From positions 310,001 to 374,000 of the forward strand of contig JAJIZI010000022.1 in assembly GCA_021018995.1 (NCBI GenBank): a DNA stretch of 64,000 nt, given 5' to 3'. Position numbers and translations under genes: made by a program. Positions 21,227-30,540 of the stretch are shown here, one piece after another (position 1 is the stretch's first letter; each line of letters starts with the position of its first letter). The notes below the pieces were generated by a model that had not been told where the DNA came from, searched no databases, and saw only the letters and a list, made by a program, of their open reading frames with translations. The DNA is from Chloranthus sessilifolius (lineage: Eukaryota; Streptophyta; Magnoliopsida; Chloranthales; Chloranthaceae).

Positions 21227-22104
21227 GGGGACTTTAGAAAAAGAGGACCCATTTCAAAAAGTTTTATGTTATTATACTGAAAAAGAAGTTTTTAGGTAAA
21301 AGAGATTTCACAGAAACTAAGTTTTAAGGAAATGTGAGATGCAAAAAGTTTTTCATGTGTAATAAGTCTTGTACATATAAAAATACTAAAGTATTGTTGT
21401 CTTTTCCAACAGATGAGGTCGATTTTCGGTTCATCTTCTCCGGCGCCAATGAGGTTTTGGTTCATCGTCTCCGGCGCTATAAATTTTTGGTCGCTCTTTT
21501 CTGGTATTCGAAAAAACTAGACAGCACGGTAAAATTTTGGGTCGTCGATTTTTTGTTCATTTTCTCCGACGCCGATGAGGTTTTGGTTCATCGTTCCCGA
21601 CGCCAATGAATTTTTTGTTGCACTTTTTCAGCGCACAAAAAAATAATCGGCACCGAAGAAGTTTTGAGTCACCGATTTTTGGTTTATCTTCTCTGGCACC
21701 GATGAGATTTTGATTCATCGTCACCGATTAGTTTATTCAAGCGCCGGAAAAGCGCGAGCAAAAACTAATCGGCACCGAAGAAGTTTTGGGTCGCCGATTT
21801 TTTGTTCATCTTCGGCCTCGATGAGTTTTTTCGAGTGACCAAAAACTTATCGGCGCCGGAGTTGATGAATTAAAACCTCTTCGGCGCCGGAGAAGATGAA
21901 CTGAAAATCATCTGCATCTTTTGAAGAAGACAATGATATTTTAGTATTTTCATATGTACAAGGCTTCTCACAGATGAAATTTTTTTTGCATCTTATATTT
22001 TCTTAAAGCTCTGGTTTCCATAAAATCTCCTTTACCTAAAATCTTCTTTTCCGGTATAATAGCCTATAACTTTTTGAAATGGATCCTCTTTTTCTTATTT
22101 CCCC
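21227..22104. mobile_element. Long-TIR (MULE-like) non-autonomous element
   Basis: The arms 21227-~21450 and ~21880-22104 are reverse complements over about 225 bp at roughly 80% identity. Shared blocks include AAAAAGAGGA(C/T)CCATTTC, TTAGGTAAA, CTTGTACATAT and TCATCTTCTCCGGCGCC. A flanking duplication of 9-10 bp (TTCCTTTTA at 21218-21226, TTCCTTTTTA at 22105-22114) fits MULE. The centre is a run of diverged units of the phrase GGTTCATCTTCTCCGGCGCC in both orientations. The open frame 21334-21609 is only a reading of these repeats. Confidence 0.78.
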
Positions 22105-22855
22105 TTCCTTTTTATAGATATTCATATAACTTTTGAAACAGTCACTATTGCAGCTACTCCAATAGTCATATTTTGGACATAAAACCTTAATTGTCATGCT
22201 AAGGAACATTCTTTTCTTTTTAAATTCAACTAAAAATAAAATGTCAAATATTTTATATATATATATATATAATAGGAAACCGTTTTTGCACTTTCCGAAA
22301 GGTGTTAGGTAGCATCTTGCAACGAGTGCAACCTTTATATTTAGTTTCGACCATTGAGTTACTCAACGAGAGATAAGTGAGGAAAGTGAGGATGACGATA
22401 AGACATCATGCCACTTATGCCCTTGGGAGAACAAGTGCTACAATATCCTTGACAAAGGGTCACGAACCCACGAGGGTGAGCATGGGACTATTTATTTTTC
22501 ATACATTGGCTAATATGCCCATTACCCTTAAAAATCAACTCATTAAGTAAGGTAATAAAAATTACGGTTTTACTAACTTAATCACATATGAGCTAAACTT
22601 TTGAGCAAAGTTCAAAACACAATCACTATCCGTATAAAGTTGTTGATTGGGAAAATTGGTCATTATTCAAGTCGAGGTATCAATTTCCAAGGGGTTGGAA
22701 TCTGGGACCTGCACTATGAGCAGATAGTAGAGAGTTCTAAATGCATACTAAACATGAAGCTAGGGCCGGAGATCAAGGAGAAAACAACAATCCATATTTT
22801 CAGCATTTTTTTTTACTTTTCGAGCATTACTAATCTCAAACTTGATAGTTATGAT

Positions 22856-23132
22856 CATGGTATAAAAAATCAGTGAGACCGATACGTATCAGCAATACGT
22901 ATCGGTTTCTTGGAAAAAGTGATATATACCGGCCCCAATACGTATCGGTGCCTCAACGGGGTATCGGAATTGGCCGATACGGGCCCGTATCGGCTAATAT
23001 GGTATCGGCTTCGACCGATACCTCAATTTTTATTTATTTTTAAAAAAAAGGCCAATACGTATCGGTATCGGCCGAGTTGTATCGGTCCATGGTGAACCGA
23101 TACTCGAGTCTGATACCGATTTTGACACCATG
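22856..23132. mobile_element. MITE rich in ATACGTATCGG
   Basis: Inverted ends read CATGGTATAAAAAATCAG on the left and CATGGTGTCAAAATCGG on the right (reverse complemented). The interior contains ATACGTATCGG or GATACG/CGTATC units at least eight times in both orientations. The 61-codon open frame at 22910 is repeat sequence. Confidence 0.65.
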
Positions 23133-23249
23133 TTTATGACTTTCGGAACTCTGTATTAAAATCCGTGAAAATAAAGATCAATCAACTTTGACCTGCTATT
23201 AGGAGTTCGTTGTATGAGGATTTTTTAGGGTAGTTTTATTTTCAACACA

Positions 23250-23615
23250 AGATTCTTCCTTCTCAACCTGGGTTTCACAGTCTTAAACCACCCTTGATTG
23301 CTTTGAATCATGTATGGAGGGCAATTTTTGTCCCAACCTTCAACACCATAGATCTCGAGATCATGGTCTACATCAGCATGTCAGATTTTGATTCTAAGGC
23401 GCGCATATCTTGAAATACGATCCTAGAACCAAGTTTGATGCACCATGATTATGTTCATTTTTTTTAGATCTTGTCACATGGAATTAAAATTTGGGTGTAT
23501 GATGTAGGCCCATTATCTCAACATCTATTATGTGAGAAGTGAACTCTATCACCTGATTCAAAGCAGTCAAATATGACGAAGAAACCAAAGTTAAGGTAGA
23601 TTTTGGGGGGGACGA
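23250..23615. mobile_element. Fold-back MITE, copy 2
   Basis: Left arm: TTGATTGCTTTGAATCATGT, then ATAGATCTCGAGATCATGG. Right arm: CATTATCTCAACATCTATTA, then CACCTGATTCAAAGCAGTCAA. The arms are reverse complements at moderate identity. Same family as 19552-19968. Confidence 0.6.
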
Positions 23616-24059
23616 TAGTGAACTGACCTTATGCTCAAGCGGTGCTCATTAGTGTTTGACAAATTTTAATAATATGACAAAGAAGTAGTAAATTAACATA
23701 TCAACATGTACTCACTCTTAGACGGTCAGATTTTGATTCAAATGACACATCCTATAAAATAATATGATCATGAATTACATCAAATATGGTTCTCAGATCA
23801 CTTTTCAAGATACATACGTCGTGTCATCAATATCGTATAGAAGATTAAGATGGAAACGATTCCATCGCCCCTATTTTAAAGCACTCAATAGCTTAATTTC
23901 AATGTGAAAATAAAGGTAACAGGAGTAGTATCCCTTTATTGAATAAGGCTGTTGTTACTACGACACCAACTTACGTTAGAGCAGCCTCACTTAAGCAAAG
24001 CAAAAATCCGTAGACTCCGCCAATTCAGACATTTGAGACTTTTTTTGTCCTAATTTTCC

Positions 24060-24260
24060 ACATAATAGATTCTGAGATGACGGACTGATCATCAGAGGGT
24101 CAGATGCCGATTTCCACATGGCACACATTCCAAAAAGTGAATGTGATGGCAACATAAGAATCGCTCAACTTCATTTTTGGTATTTGTGCGCTATGAAATT
24201 AACATCCGACTATTTGATCATTTGATGGTAGGATCATGCCAATTTTTAAGATTTAAGAAG
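24060..24260. mobile_element. Fold-back MITE, copy 3 (decayed)
   Basis: It carries the family phrases ATAGATTCTGAGATGACGG, GGTCAGATGCCGATTTCCAC and CACATTCCAAAAAGTGAA, with a short decayed right arm ending GATGGTAGGATCATGCC. Confidence 0.5.
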
Positions 24261-24399
24261 CTTACCATTTAAGTGCGATTGACTGTTGTTGAACTAACTG
24301 TGATCAATGTTTTCCGTTATTTATTTATTTTAATTTGATGGAGAGGGCCGGGGAACCTTACGGTCAAAGGGTTCATCTTTGATCCAACTTTTTTAGGTG

Positions 24400-24695
24400 T
24401 TAAATCAAACAATGGAGATCATTTTTCATCTCAATCTTCCCCACAATAGATCTTGAGAGTATGGACTACCATCGGACGGTCAGATGTTGGTTCCACCTGA
24501 CACACATCTTAAAAAATGAACTCGATCATGACATGCCATCGAACGTGATTCATATTTACTTTTTGGGATGTGTGCCACATTGAATCATCATCTGACCGTA
24601 TGATGGTAGGCCCATAATCTCAAGATCTATTGCATAGGAGATGAAAAAGATCTCGATTATTTAATTTAAAGTAGTCAATAATGTTTTCTTTGTTT
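24400..24695. mobile_element. Fold-back MITE, copy 4 (best preserved)
   Basis: Arms of about 130 bp. Left: AATGGAGATCATTTTTCATC, ATAGATCTTGAGAGTATGG, CGGACGGTCAGATGTTGG. Right, reverse complemented: ATAGATCTTGAGATTATGG, CATACGGTCAGATGATG, GGCACACATCCCAAAAAGT. This copy gives the clearest consensus for the family. Confidence 0.7.
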
Positions 24696-24829
24696 TAGGT
24701 GGTGTGGCAATAATACTTCTCTTTGTTTTTAAATAATGGCATGTGTTACTACCACCCCACTTTATGTTACAGGCACACACTTAAATAGAGGAAAATTTGT
24801 TGACTGTTTGAGATCGTTTTGTCCTAATC

Positions 24830-25025
24830 TCGGAAATAAAGGCTTAACCATGAGATGGTCACAAAAAGTGAACATGATCAAAGCATACCACTAAATGTTG
24901 TTCATGTTTACGCTCACTGTTTTGGGATTTGTGCCAAATCGATTCAACATCTGATCATTTGATAGCAAACTCATGAGCCATGACCTCAAGAAGAAGATCT
25001 ATTGCACAGAAGTCTGGGACGAAAA
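24830..25025. mobile_element. Fold-back MITE, copy 5 (decayed)
   Basis: The family phrases GAGATGGTCACAAAAAGTGA, GGGATTTGTGCCAAATCGAT and TCAACATCTGATCATTTGAT are present, ending AAGATCTATTGCACAGAAG. The left arm is partly deleted. Confidence 0.45.
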
Positions 25026-25439
25026 AAATGAAAGGGTACTTTAGGAAAACGGGATGGGAAAAATTACTTTTGCGGCATTTTATTATATTGAAAATTTTTG
25101 TGGAATAGGATTGCACGGATTTTGAGGGCTGTAATATTTATTATTTCACAGATTTTGAGGGCTGTAATATTTATTTTTCACGGATTTTGAAGGCTCTAAT
25201 ATTTGTTTTATCCGAATTTTGAGGGCTCTAATTTTTCGGAATCAAGATTTTAAAGATTTTGAGGGATCGATGCACCTGAAAACTGGAGCATCCCGATCTG
25301 CTGAAACAACTCTTTTTTGAAAAATTATAAATGGTGGGAAATTTTTTAAAGACCATTTTTGGTTCCCAGTACTTTTTTCCTAATATTTCCACAAAAAAGA
25401 AACTAGAGTTGTAACAGGACTCCATCTTTCACTCGCTTG

Positions 25440-25440
<1 letters not shown>
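25026..25440. repeat. Intergenic with repeated GATTTTGAGGGCT
   Basis: No gene. The phrase ATTTTGAGGGCTNTAAT recurs four times between 25105 and 25240 at 30-50 bp intervals. This region would be upstream of the F-box fragment. Confidence 0.5.

Positions 25441-25486
<46 letters not shown>
25441..25486. repeat. (TA)n microsatellite
   Basis: Uninterrupted TA repeat of 46 bp, ending 40 bp before the F-box start codon. Confidence 0.97.
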
Positions 25487-25488
<2 letters not shown>

Positions 25489-25526
25489 GCTTCTTCCGAT
25501 TTGGCGAGTAAAGAAACAAGAAAAAG

Positions 25527-25949
25527 ATGACTAATTTTTTCCTAATGGAGATAGAGCGTAGAAGAAGACTCAATAAGAAAAGAAAGAGAGGGCGTAGAGG
25601 AGGAAGATGGGAGTCTATGAATTCAGATATTTTATTCTCTATATTTGCAAGAGTTGGCGTTTTTGATATGGTTATGGGCGTCTCTTTTGTTTGCCGTTCA
25701 TGGCAATCAGCTTCCTTGCCAATCATGTTTTCCAAGAATCCGTGTATACTGGATCTCAGACCATTGGATTCCCTTCCCCAGGAAAAGGAGCGTAATAGAT
25801 TCATGTATCTACTTAAGAAGGCCGTTGATCAGGAGCCACAATCAAGTAAGAGAACCACATTGTATTTTGCTGACGAAGTTAACATACCAGATGATGCCGT
25901 CTTATATCTTGCTAAGAGGTATGATGGATACTCTCAAATCTCTTTTTAA
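25527..25949 (+). CDS. F-box protein fragment (SKIP1/FBW2-like N-terminus)
   Basis: A 140-codon frame. After a basic leader (RRRRLNKKRKRGRRGGR) it has a recognisable F-box: RWESMNSDILFSIFARVGVF, then VSFVCRSWQ, ASLPIMF (residues about 32-75). F-boxes bind SKP1 to recruit substrates to SCF ubiquitin ligases. The rest resembles the start of the F-box/LRR proteins of the SKIP1/FBW2 type, which have 250-320 residues: a LLKKAVDQ segment, then DDAVLYLAKR where the family has its ...LYVAERCP segment. The leucine-rich repeats that should follow are absent, because a stop comes right after the first LRR-like segment and the DNA then turns into repeats. Start could be 25527 or the second ATG at 25545. 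It may be a truncated pseudogene or a first exon. The family call is reasonable; function is unproven. Confidence 0.65.
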   Translation: MTNFFLMEIERRRRLNKKRKRGRRGGRWESMNSDILFSIFARVGVFDMVMGVSFVCRSWQSASLPIMFSKNPCILDLRPLDSLPQEKERNRFMYLLKKAVDQEPQSSKRTTLYFADEVNIPDDAVLYLAKRYDGYSQISF

Positions 25950-26736
25950 AAAAAGCACAAAAAAATAAATAAAAAACAATCGTGGTCATCGGCGACAAAT
26001 TGGTTCAATTGAGGTCCGGTTAGATTTCGGAAATTACTAGACACCGAAAAAAGTCGGTTCGCTTGGGTTTTGAGTTTTTTTTTTTTTTTCGGTTTTCTTT
26101 TTCAATTTCGTGTTCAAATAATATATTTTCTGTCAGATATTTAACCTACCCCACCAGCTTCGGGATTAGGCCTCCCAAAACTGAAATCAATTTGGAATCA
26201 GTGTATTTTTCGGTTTGGGACCCCTTCGGAGACCAATTTTTCGGTCGGTTTCAAATAGGGGTATCAATAGGGATACAAGTTTTGAATCGAAAACCGAAAC
26301 CGACCAAGAAACCAGTCAACCACAACAGATAAAAAGAAAAACTAAACAGATTGATAATCAGTTCGTTTTCAGTTTTGGGTGTCCGAAAGCCGAAATCAAC
26401 CGATACAAAATATTAAAAAAAAAAGTTTGAAAAAAATATAAATATGGATAAATATAAAAAATTGAAACCGAATAGAACCAAACCGATTTTTTTTCGTTTC
26501 GATTTCAGTTTCAAGTTTTGAAATTTAATCAAACCAAAACCTAATCAGTTCGGGTCCAATTTCTGTTTAGGCTAAACTGATCTGGAATCCCAAATCTCTG
26601 GTTTGGGCTCGGTTAACCTACACTGCACCCTTAACTATTAATTAGCTGGTTGTGGTGGCACATTGCCATCCGACCGGATCGTAGCTCTCATCCGGTCTTC
26701 AAATCTTTCATATAAAATATAATACAAAGATATATA
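25950..26736. repeat. Intergenic rich in CCGAAA/TTTCGG-type repeats
   Basis: No gene. Short motifs such as GAAACCGAA, TCGGTTT and CCAAAACC recur in both orientations at 26040-26620, giving fold-back potential and fortuitous open frames (26063-26430). Probably a decayed MITE or satellite-like element. Confidence 0.4.
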
Positions 26737-27168
26737 TTTTTTTTGGGGGGGTGGGGCAACCCAGATGTAGTGCTGATAAGATTGCGTCTATGACGCAACT
26801 CACTGGGAGGACAACCTTAGGAAATAAATCTCACGCAACAAATCACTCACCTTTGTTAATACAAAGGGAGGAGGCAAACGTGGAGTCTAGAATCCAAGGA
26901 TCAAAATTTCGACTGAAATGACCGAAATTATCGGTTTCAGTCCCCACCGAAATGATAATTATGGACCGAAATTTCGGTCATTTTTGTATGGGACCCAAAT
27001 TTTCGGCCAAATTTTCGATTTTCGGCTGAAATTTTGGTTCAAATTTTCGGTTTCGGCCAAGCCCAAAACCGAAATTTTATCCGAAATTTTGATCATTGCT
27101 AGAATCCACAACTCATCCCCCAAGACCCTCACAAAGGGGGAGATACCAACTGAGCTATTGCTCAATCG
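26737..27168 (-). mobile_element. tRNA-derived SINE interrupted by a hAT MITE
   Basis: On the minus strand the polymerase III A box is TAGCTCAGTTGG (27146-27157). The B-box region reads GGATTCTAGACTCC (26882-26895 plus the duplicated copy). The body then runs to a C-rich and A-rich tail near 26737. The MITE at 26895-27098 sits inside the B-box region. Removing it and one 8-bp duplication gives a normal SINE layout of about 220 bp. Confidence 0.65.
26895..27098. mobile_element. hAT-type MITE (CAAGGATC...), copy 1
   Basis: A 204-bp element starts CAAGGATCAAAATTTCG and ends CGAAATTTTGATCATTG, flanked by a perfect 8-bp duplication CTAGAATC (26887-26894, 27099-27106). The interior is built of GACCGAAATTTCGG-like palindromes. 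Copy 2 lies at 28502. Confidence 0.85.
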
Positions 27169-27281
27169 GTCAAATGCAAAGAGTTTAACTAGGGTTTAGG
27201 TATATCATCTTATAATATAAAATACAATACAAAGAGTTTAAGTGGGCTTAGGGATCTCACCTTTAGAATAAGCTATAACAC

Positions 27282-27420
27282 CAGTTGAGAGTAAGCTCAA
27301 TTGGTATCCTCTTACCTTGTAGAAACAATAAGTCGTGGGCTCTAATTTCCACGTCTGCTCCTGCCATTTGTGCGGGACTCCTCCTAGTCTACTGCACCAT
27401 AAATGTATCCTCTTTGCATG
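27282..27420 (+). mobile_element. SINE-like fragment
   Basis: A degenerate A box (AAGCTCAATTGG, TAGCTCAGTTGG in the complete relative) is followed by a degenerate B box (GTGGGCTCTAATTTCC) about 40 bp further on. It resembles the SINE at 26737-27168 in layout but has no clear A-rich tail. Confidence 0.5.
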
Positions 27421-27670
27421 CATATTTGTAATAGAGAATATTCAAGATTGACAAAAAGATACACATCAATGCATCTCAAAACCAATTGGTTGTAATAAGG
27501 GGGAGAGACAAGGCTATAATTTAGCCAATATAGGACTAAACTTCAACAATTAACATTTCTAAATATTTAGATAAATATTATAGAAATTATTTTTAATTTT
27601 AAAGATCTAGTAAGATCTAAAATAATTGTATTCACCTCTATTTAAAGAGGCTTGAAAAAAAAAAGAGCTG

Positions 27671-27990
27671 ATATGGGTTTGGGGAATATTGAACTAGGTC
27701 GAGCATATACCTGACCTTTCGAGTTAGGTTTTGGTGTACAGTTAGTGGTAGAATAGTCCCATATTGCCTATGGGCTTGGGAAATATTGAACTAGGTCGAG
27801 CATATATGGGTTTGGGGAATATTGAACTAGGTGGAGCATATGCCTGACCTTTCGAGTTAGGTTTTGGTGTGCAGTTAGTGGTAGAATAGTCCCACATTGC
27901 CTGTGGGCTTGGAAGTCTTGGGCTTATATATAATCTGGGCGCTCCTCACCTTAAAAGCCGGTCTTGTGAGGTTGAGTTAAGCCCATGAAA
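27671..27990 (+). repeat. TRIM-like LTR fragment with internal 133-bp duplication
   Basis: A block starting ATATGGGTTTGGGGAATATT and running through TAGTCCCA(C/T)ATTGCCT occurs at 27671 and again at 27804. It is followed by GGGCTTATATATAA and CTCCTCACCTTAAAAGCCGG. TAGTCCCACAT..., a TATATA box, then GCCGGTCTTGTGAGGTTGAG is the style of short plant LTRs (TRIM/solo LTR). No internal region or second LTR was seen. Confidence 0.55.
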
Positions 27991-28501
27991 TTCTACAGTT
28001 AGGCAGCCAAAATTTTGGACCGATCAAACTAAGATGGCTTGTGCAAGCAAATTTTGTTCAACCACAGCTAATGAGTTTACTTAGTGTAGTATTGTTCATG
28101 GGATTATATTAAGGGTGTATCAGTATTTGCAATTGAAGATTCGATCTTGGATAAAATCATTGATTGATATCGTGATTTGTCGCCATCTTTCACAAAATAA
28201 TCCTGAAATTCTGGACCATCTATTAGATATTTAAATGTTAATTTTAGATTAGATGCTGATTCTACGTGAAACACCGCACCAAAAGTGACTCAAAATCCTT
28301 CTCATGATTCGTCCATGATCATGATCACTTTTGAGATGTCCGAACGTGGAATTGACACTTGACACTGATAGGTGTACAAGATGTGGAAGATTGGGGCAAA
28401 ATACAATTTATTGAGACATGGGCTGTCAATTGGGCATCTTTGGTTGAACAAATATATGTGCCACTTTACTAAAAAGTGGGTTGTTTGACGATGATCACAG
28501 G

Positions 28502-28611
28502 CAAGGATCGAAATTTCGCCAAATTTTCCCATTCCCCATCGAACGATAATTTGGACCTAAATTTCGTCCAATTTAGAGTGGGACCCAAAATTTCTCAAAT
28601 TTTGATCCTTG
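28502..28611. mobile_element. hAT-type MITE (CAAGGATC...), copy 2
   Basis: A 110-bp relative of the element at 26895 with perfect CAAGGATC/GATCCTTG ends. It is flanked by ATCACAGG (28494-28501) and ATCGCAGG (28612-28619), one mismatch in eight. Confidence 0.82.
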
Positions 28612-29727
28612 ATCGCAGGAGTAGTCCTCAATAATTTTAGGTTTTCCCCCTATGGGAAAATTAGGGAAAAGGGACTCCCAGGGAAAAATTTTGGGGGCAT
28701 TATACCTAAACCGAAAACTTTGAGCTAAAAGGGATTCACACGAGATCTGGGGCTATTTTGGATTTCCGGTTTAAAGTGCATGGTAAAATCTCCATCATGC
28801 CTTTCAAATTAATACCCACTCTAAAAAACCCCATCATTCTTGCTGCCCATGTAGCTAAATCCTTTCTCTCTCCTCTCTCTTTCTCGCTCCTCTTTCTCTC
28901 ATAGAAGGAGAGCCCATTACAAAATCTCTTTTCTTCCTGGTCATCTCATCATCTCTGAAACTTAAACAAAGGAACCTACAAAAAATCCATCTGGGTATCT
29001 CCAAACTCCAATGTCGGATTCAAAAGCACCCTCTCTCTCTCTCTCTCTCTTTCAATGGAAGAAGGAGAGCCCAATGCAAGAAGGAAAACCCATATAATTT
29101 TTTGTAGGTTTCTTCTTCCATGAGAGAGGAGAGAGAAAGAGAGAAGAGAGAAGGAGATCTGAATATGTTGAATTCTCTGGGCATTTTTTTTTTCAAAAAT
29201 CTTGTTGTTGAAGAGAGGAGTCGACAACGACGACGATACGTCTTCATATATCACCTATCATGAGAAGCATACTGATTTAGAACTTGGATTGCAAACAACT
29301 TGGAGTCAAGTTTTCATGGAAAATTACCAGGTAAATATTTTTGGGGCCACTAGATATGAACAGAAAGTTTGTTGTTTCATGGAAAACTAGGTTGTTGTTT
29401 TGGGCTCTTAGAGAAGAAGAAGAAGGCTGGCAGTTTGGTCATTTTACAAACTTAAAATCTTTCTTTATAGGAGGGTAGCAAGGTAAACTCACATTAACAA
29501 AAGAAAATCATGGGCTCCGAAATCTCGTGAAAATCTCTAAATCACAAAACTTTCTTGCCCAGTATATGGTGCTTATACTTTCCCTTTTGAATCCCTTTTG
29601 TCTAATGTACCCTCACCCTATTATGCAAAATTTCTTTGGGTATCATTATTCGCACTCGGTAGAACTGCGACTCACCCCATCTCATCAAACCGGCATGCGT
29701 TGACCTCCTTTAAATCAGACGAAAATG
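28612..29727. repeat. Intergenic with (CT)n microsatellite at 29030-29051
   Basis: No gene supported. Pyrimidine-rich tracts at 28860-28905, the (CT)n run and a complementary GAGAGA run at 29122-29152 give fortuitous open frames on the minus strand. Confidence 0.6.
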
Positions 29728-29972
29728 ATCATTTTTAATCTCAATCTTCCACACATCCGATCTTGAGATTATGGGTGTTCCATCAGGCAGCTGATTTTAT
29801 ATTCCATGTGACACACATTTGAAAAAGTGATCATAGATTTTAGGGCCACTTTTTGGGTTGTGTGCCGTGGAATGTGAAACTGACTGTTTGATGGAACACC
29901 AGTGATCTCAAGATCCGCATATGGAAGATTGAGATGAAAAATGATCCCCATCATCCTATTTAAAAGCTGTAG
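29728..29972. mobile_element. Fold-back MITE, copy 6
   Basis: Arms of about 110 bp. Left: AATCTCAATCTTCCACACAT, CGATCTTGAGATTATGGGTG, TTCCATCAGGCAGCTGAT. Right, reverse complemented: CATCTCAATCTTCCATATGC, GGATCTTGAGATCACTGGTG, TTCCATCAAACAGTCAG. Same family as the 24.4-kb copy. Confidence 0.72.
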
Positions 29973-30209
29973 TCAATGCATGCTAGCTGGATGAAATGGG
30001 GTAAGATCATAGTTCCACTGGTGTGAAATAATGGTACCCAATTTCTTTTTAGCGTATGACCATTATTCTAGGTAGGATGAGTTCTGGTTTGACCCAAACG
30101 TGAATTTTGGCTCCTTTAGTTAAACTGAACATGATGTAATCTGATGCACATTCAATGACCTGAAATAACAGGAACCCGACCCAGTTCCATAATCTTGTCA
30201 TTAGACCCT

Positions 30210-30386
30210 AAGGCTGTGTTTGGGATTGCTCTTTGGAGGCAAATAGCAGCTCTCTGCTCTTGCTTAGAGCACTTTAATATGGGACTATGTTTGATTGTAA
30301 GTGCTCTTAGCTCTTTCAGCGAGTGAAGTAGCTGAATTTGGTGGGCTGCTCTTTGGCTGCAAAGAGTAATCTCAAACACAACCTTA
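30210..30386. mobile_element. MITE, AGCTCTTT/GGCTGTGTTTGG family, member 3
   Basis: The left end TAAGGCTGTGTTTGGGATTG and right end (reverse complement) TAAGGTTGTGTTTGAGATTA match over about 30 bp with few differences. The interior has GCTCTTTGG and AGCTCTCTGC blocks shared with the members at 13.6 and 18.7 kb. TAA/TTA at the ends would fit a 3-bp Harbinger-type site, but the duplication is not exact. Confidence 0.75.
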
Positions 30387-30476
30387 GATATCCTACAATA
30401 GAAGCCCCAAATGTAGGCAATGGAAAGGAAAAAGTGGCTAGACAAATGAAAATCAGCAAAATTGTAAACCAAACCA

Positions 30477-30540
30477 AACACAAATTGGTAATGTGGGAGT
30501 TGATGGGTGACCATCAACTCCCACATTACCAATTTGTGTT
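30477..30540. repeat. Perfect 30-bp-arm palindrome with 4-nt loop
   Basis: The arm 30477-30506 (AACACAAATTGG...GTTGATGG) is the exact reverse complement of 30511-30540, separated only by GTGA. Thirty of thirty positions match in a region where every other inverted repeat is diverged. Confidence 0.98.

Noticed and set aside
21334..21609. 91-codon frame in the long-TIR element
   Set aside because: Reads through inverted-repeat arm and core repeats; no domain.
25403..25804. Minus-strand 133-codon frame with Tyr-Ile repeats
   Set aside because: Translation of the (TA)n microsatellite joined to antisense F-box sequence.
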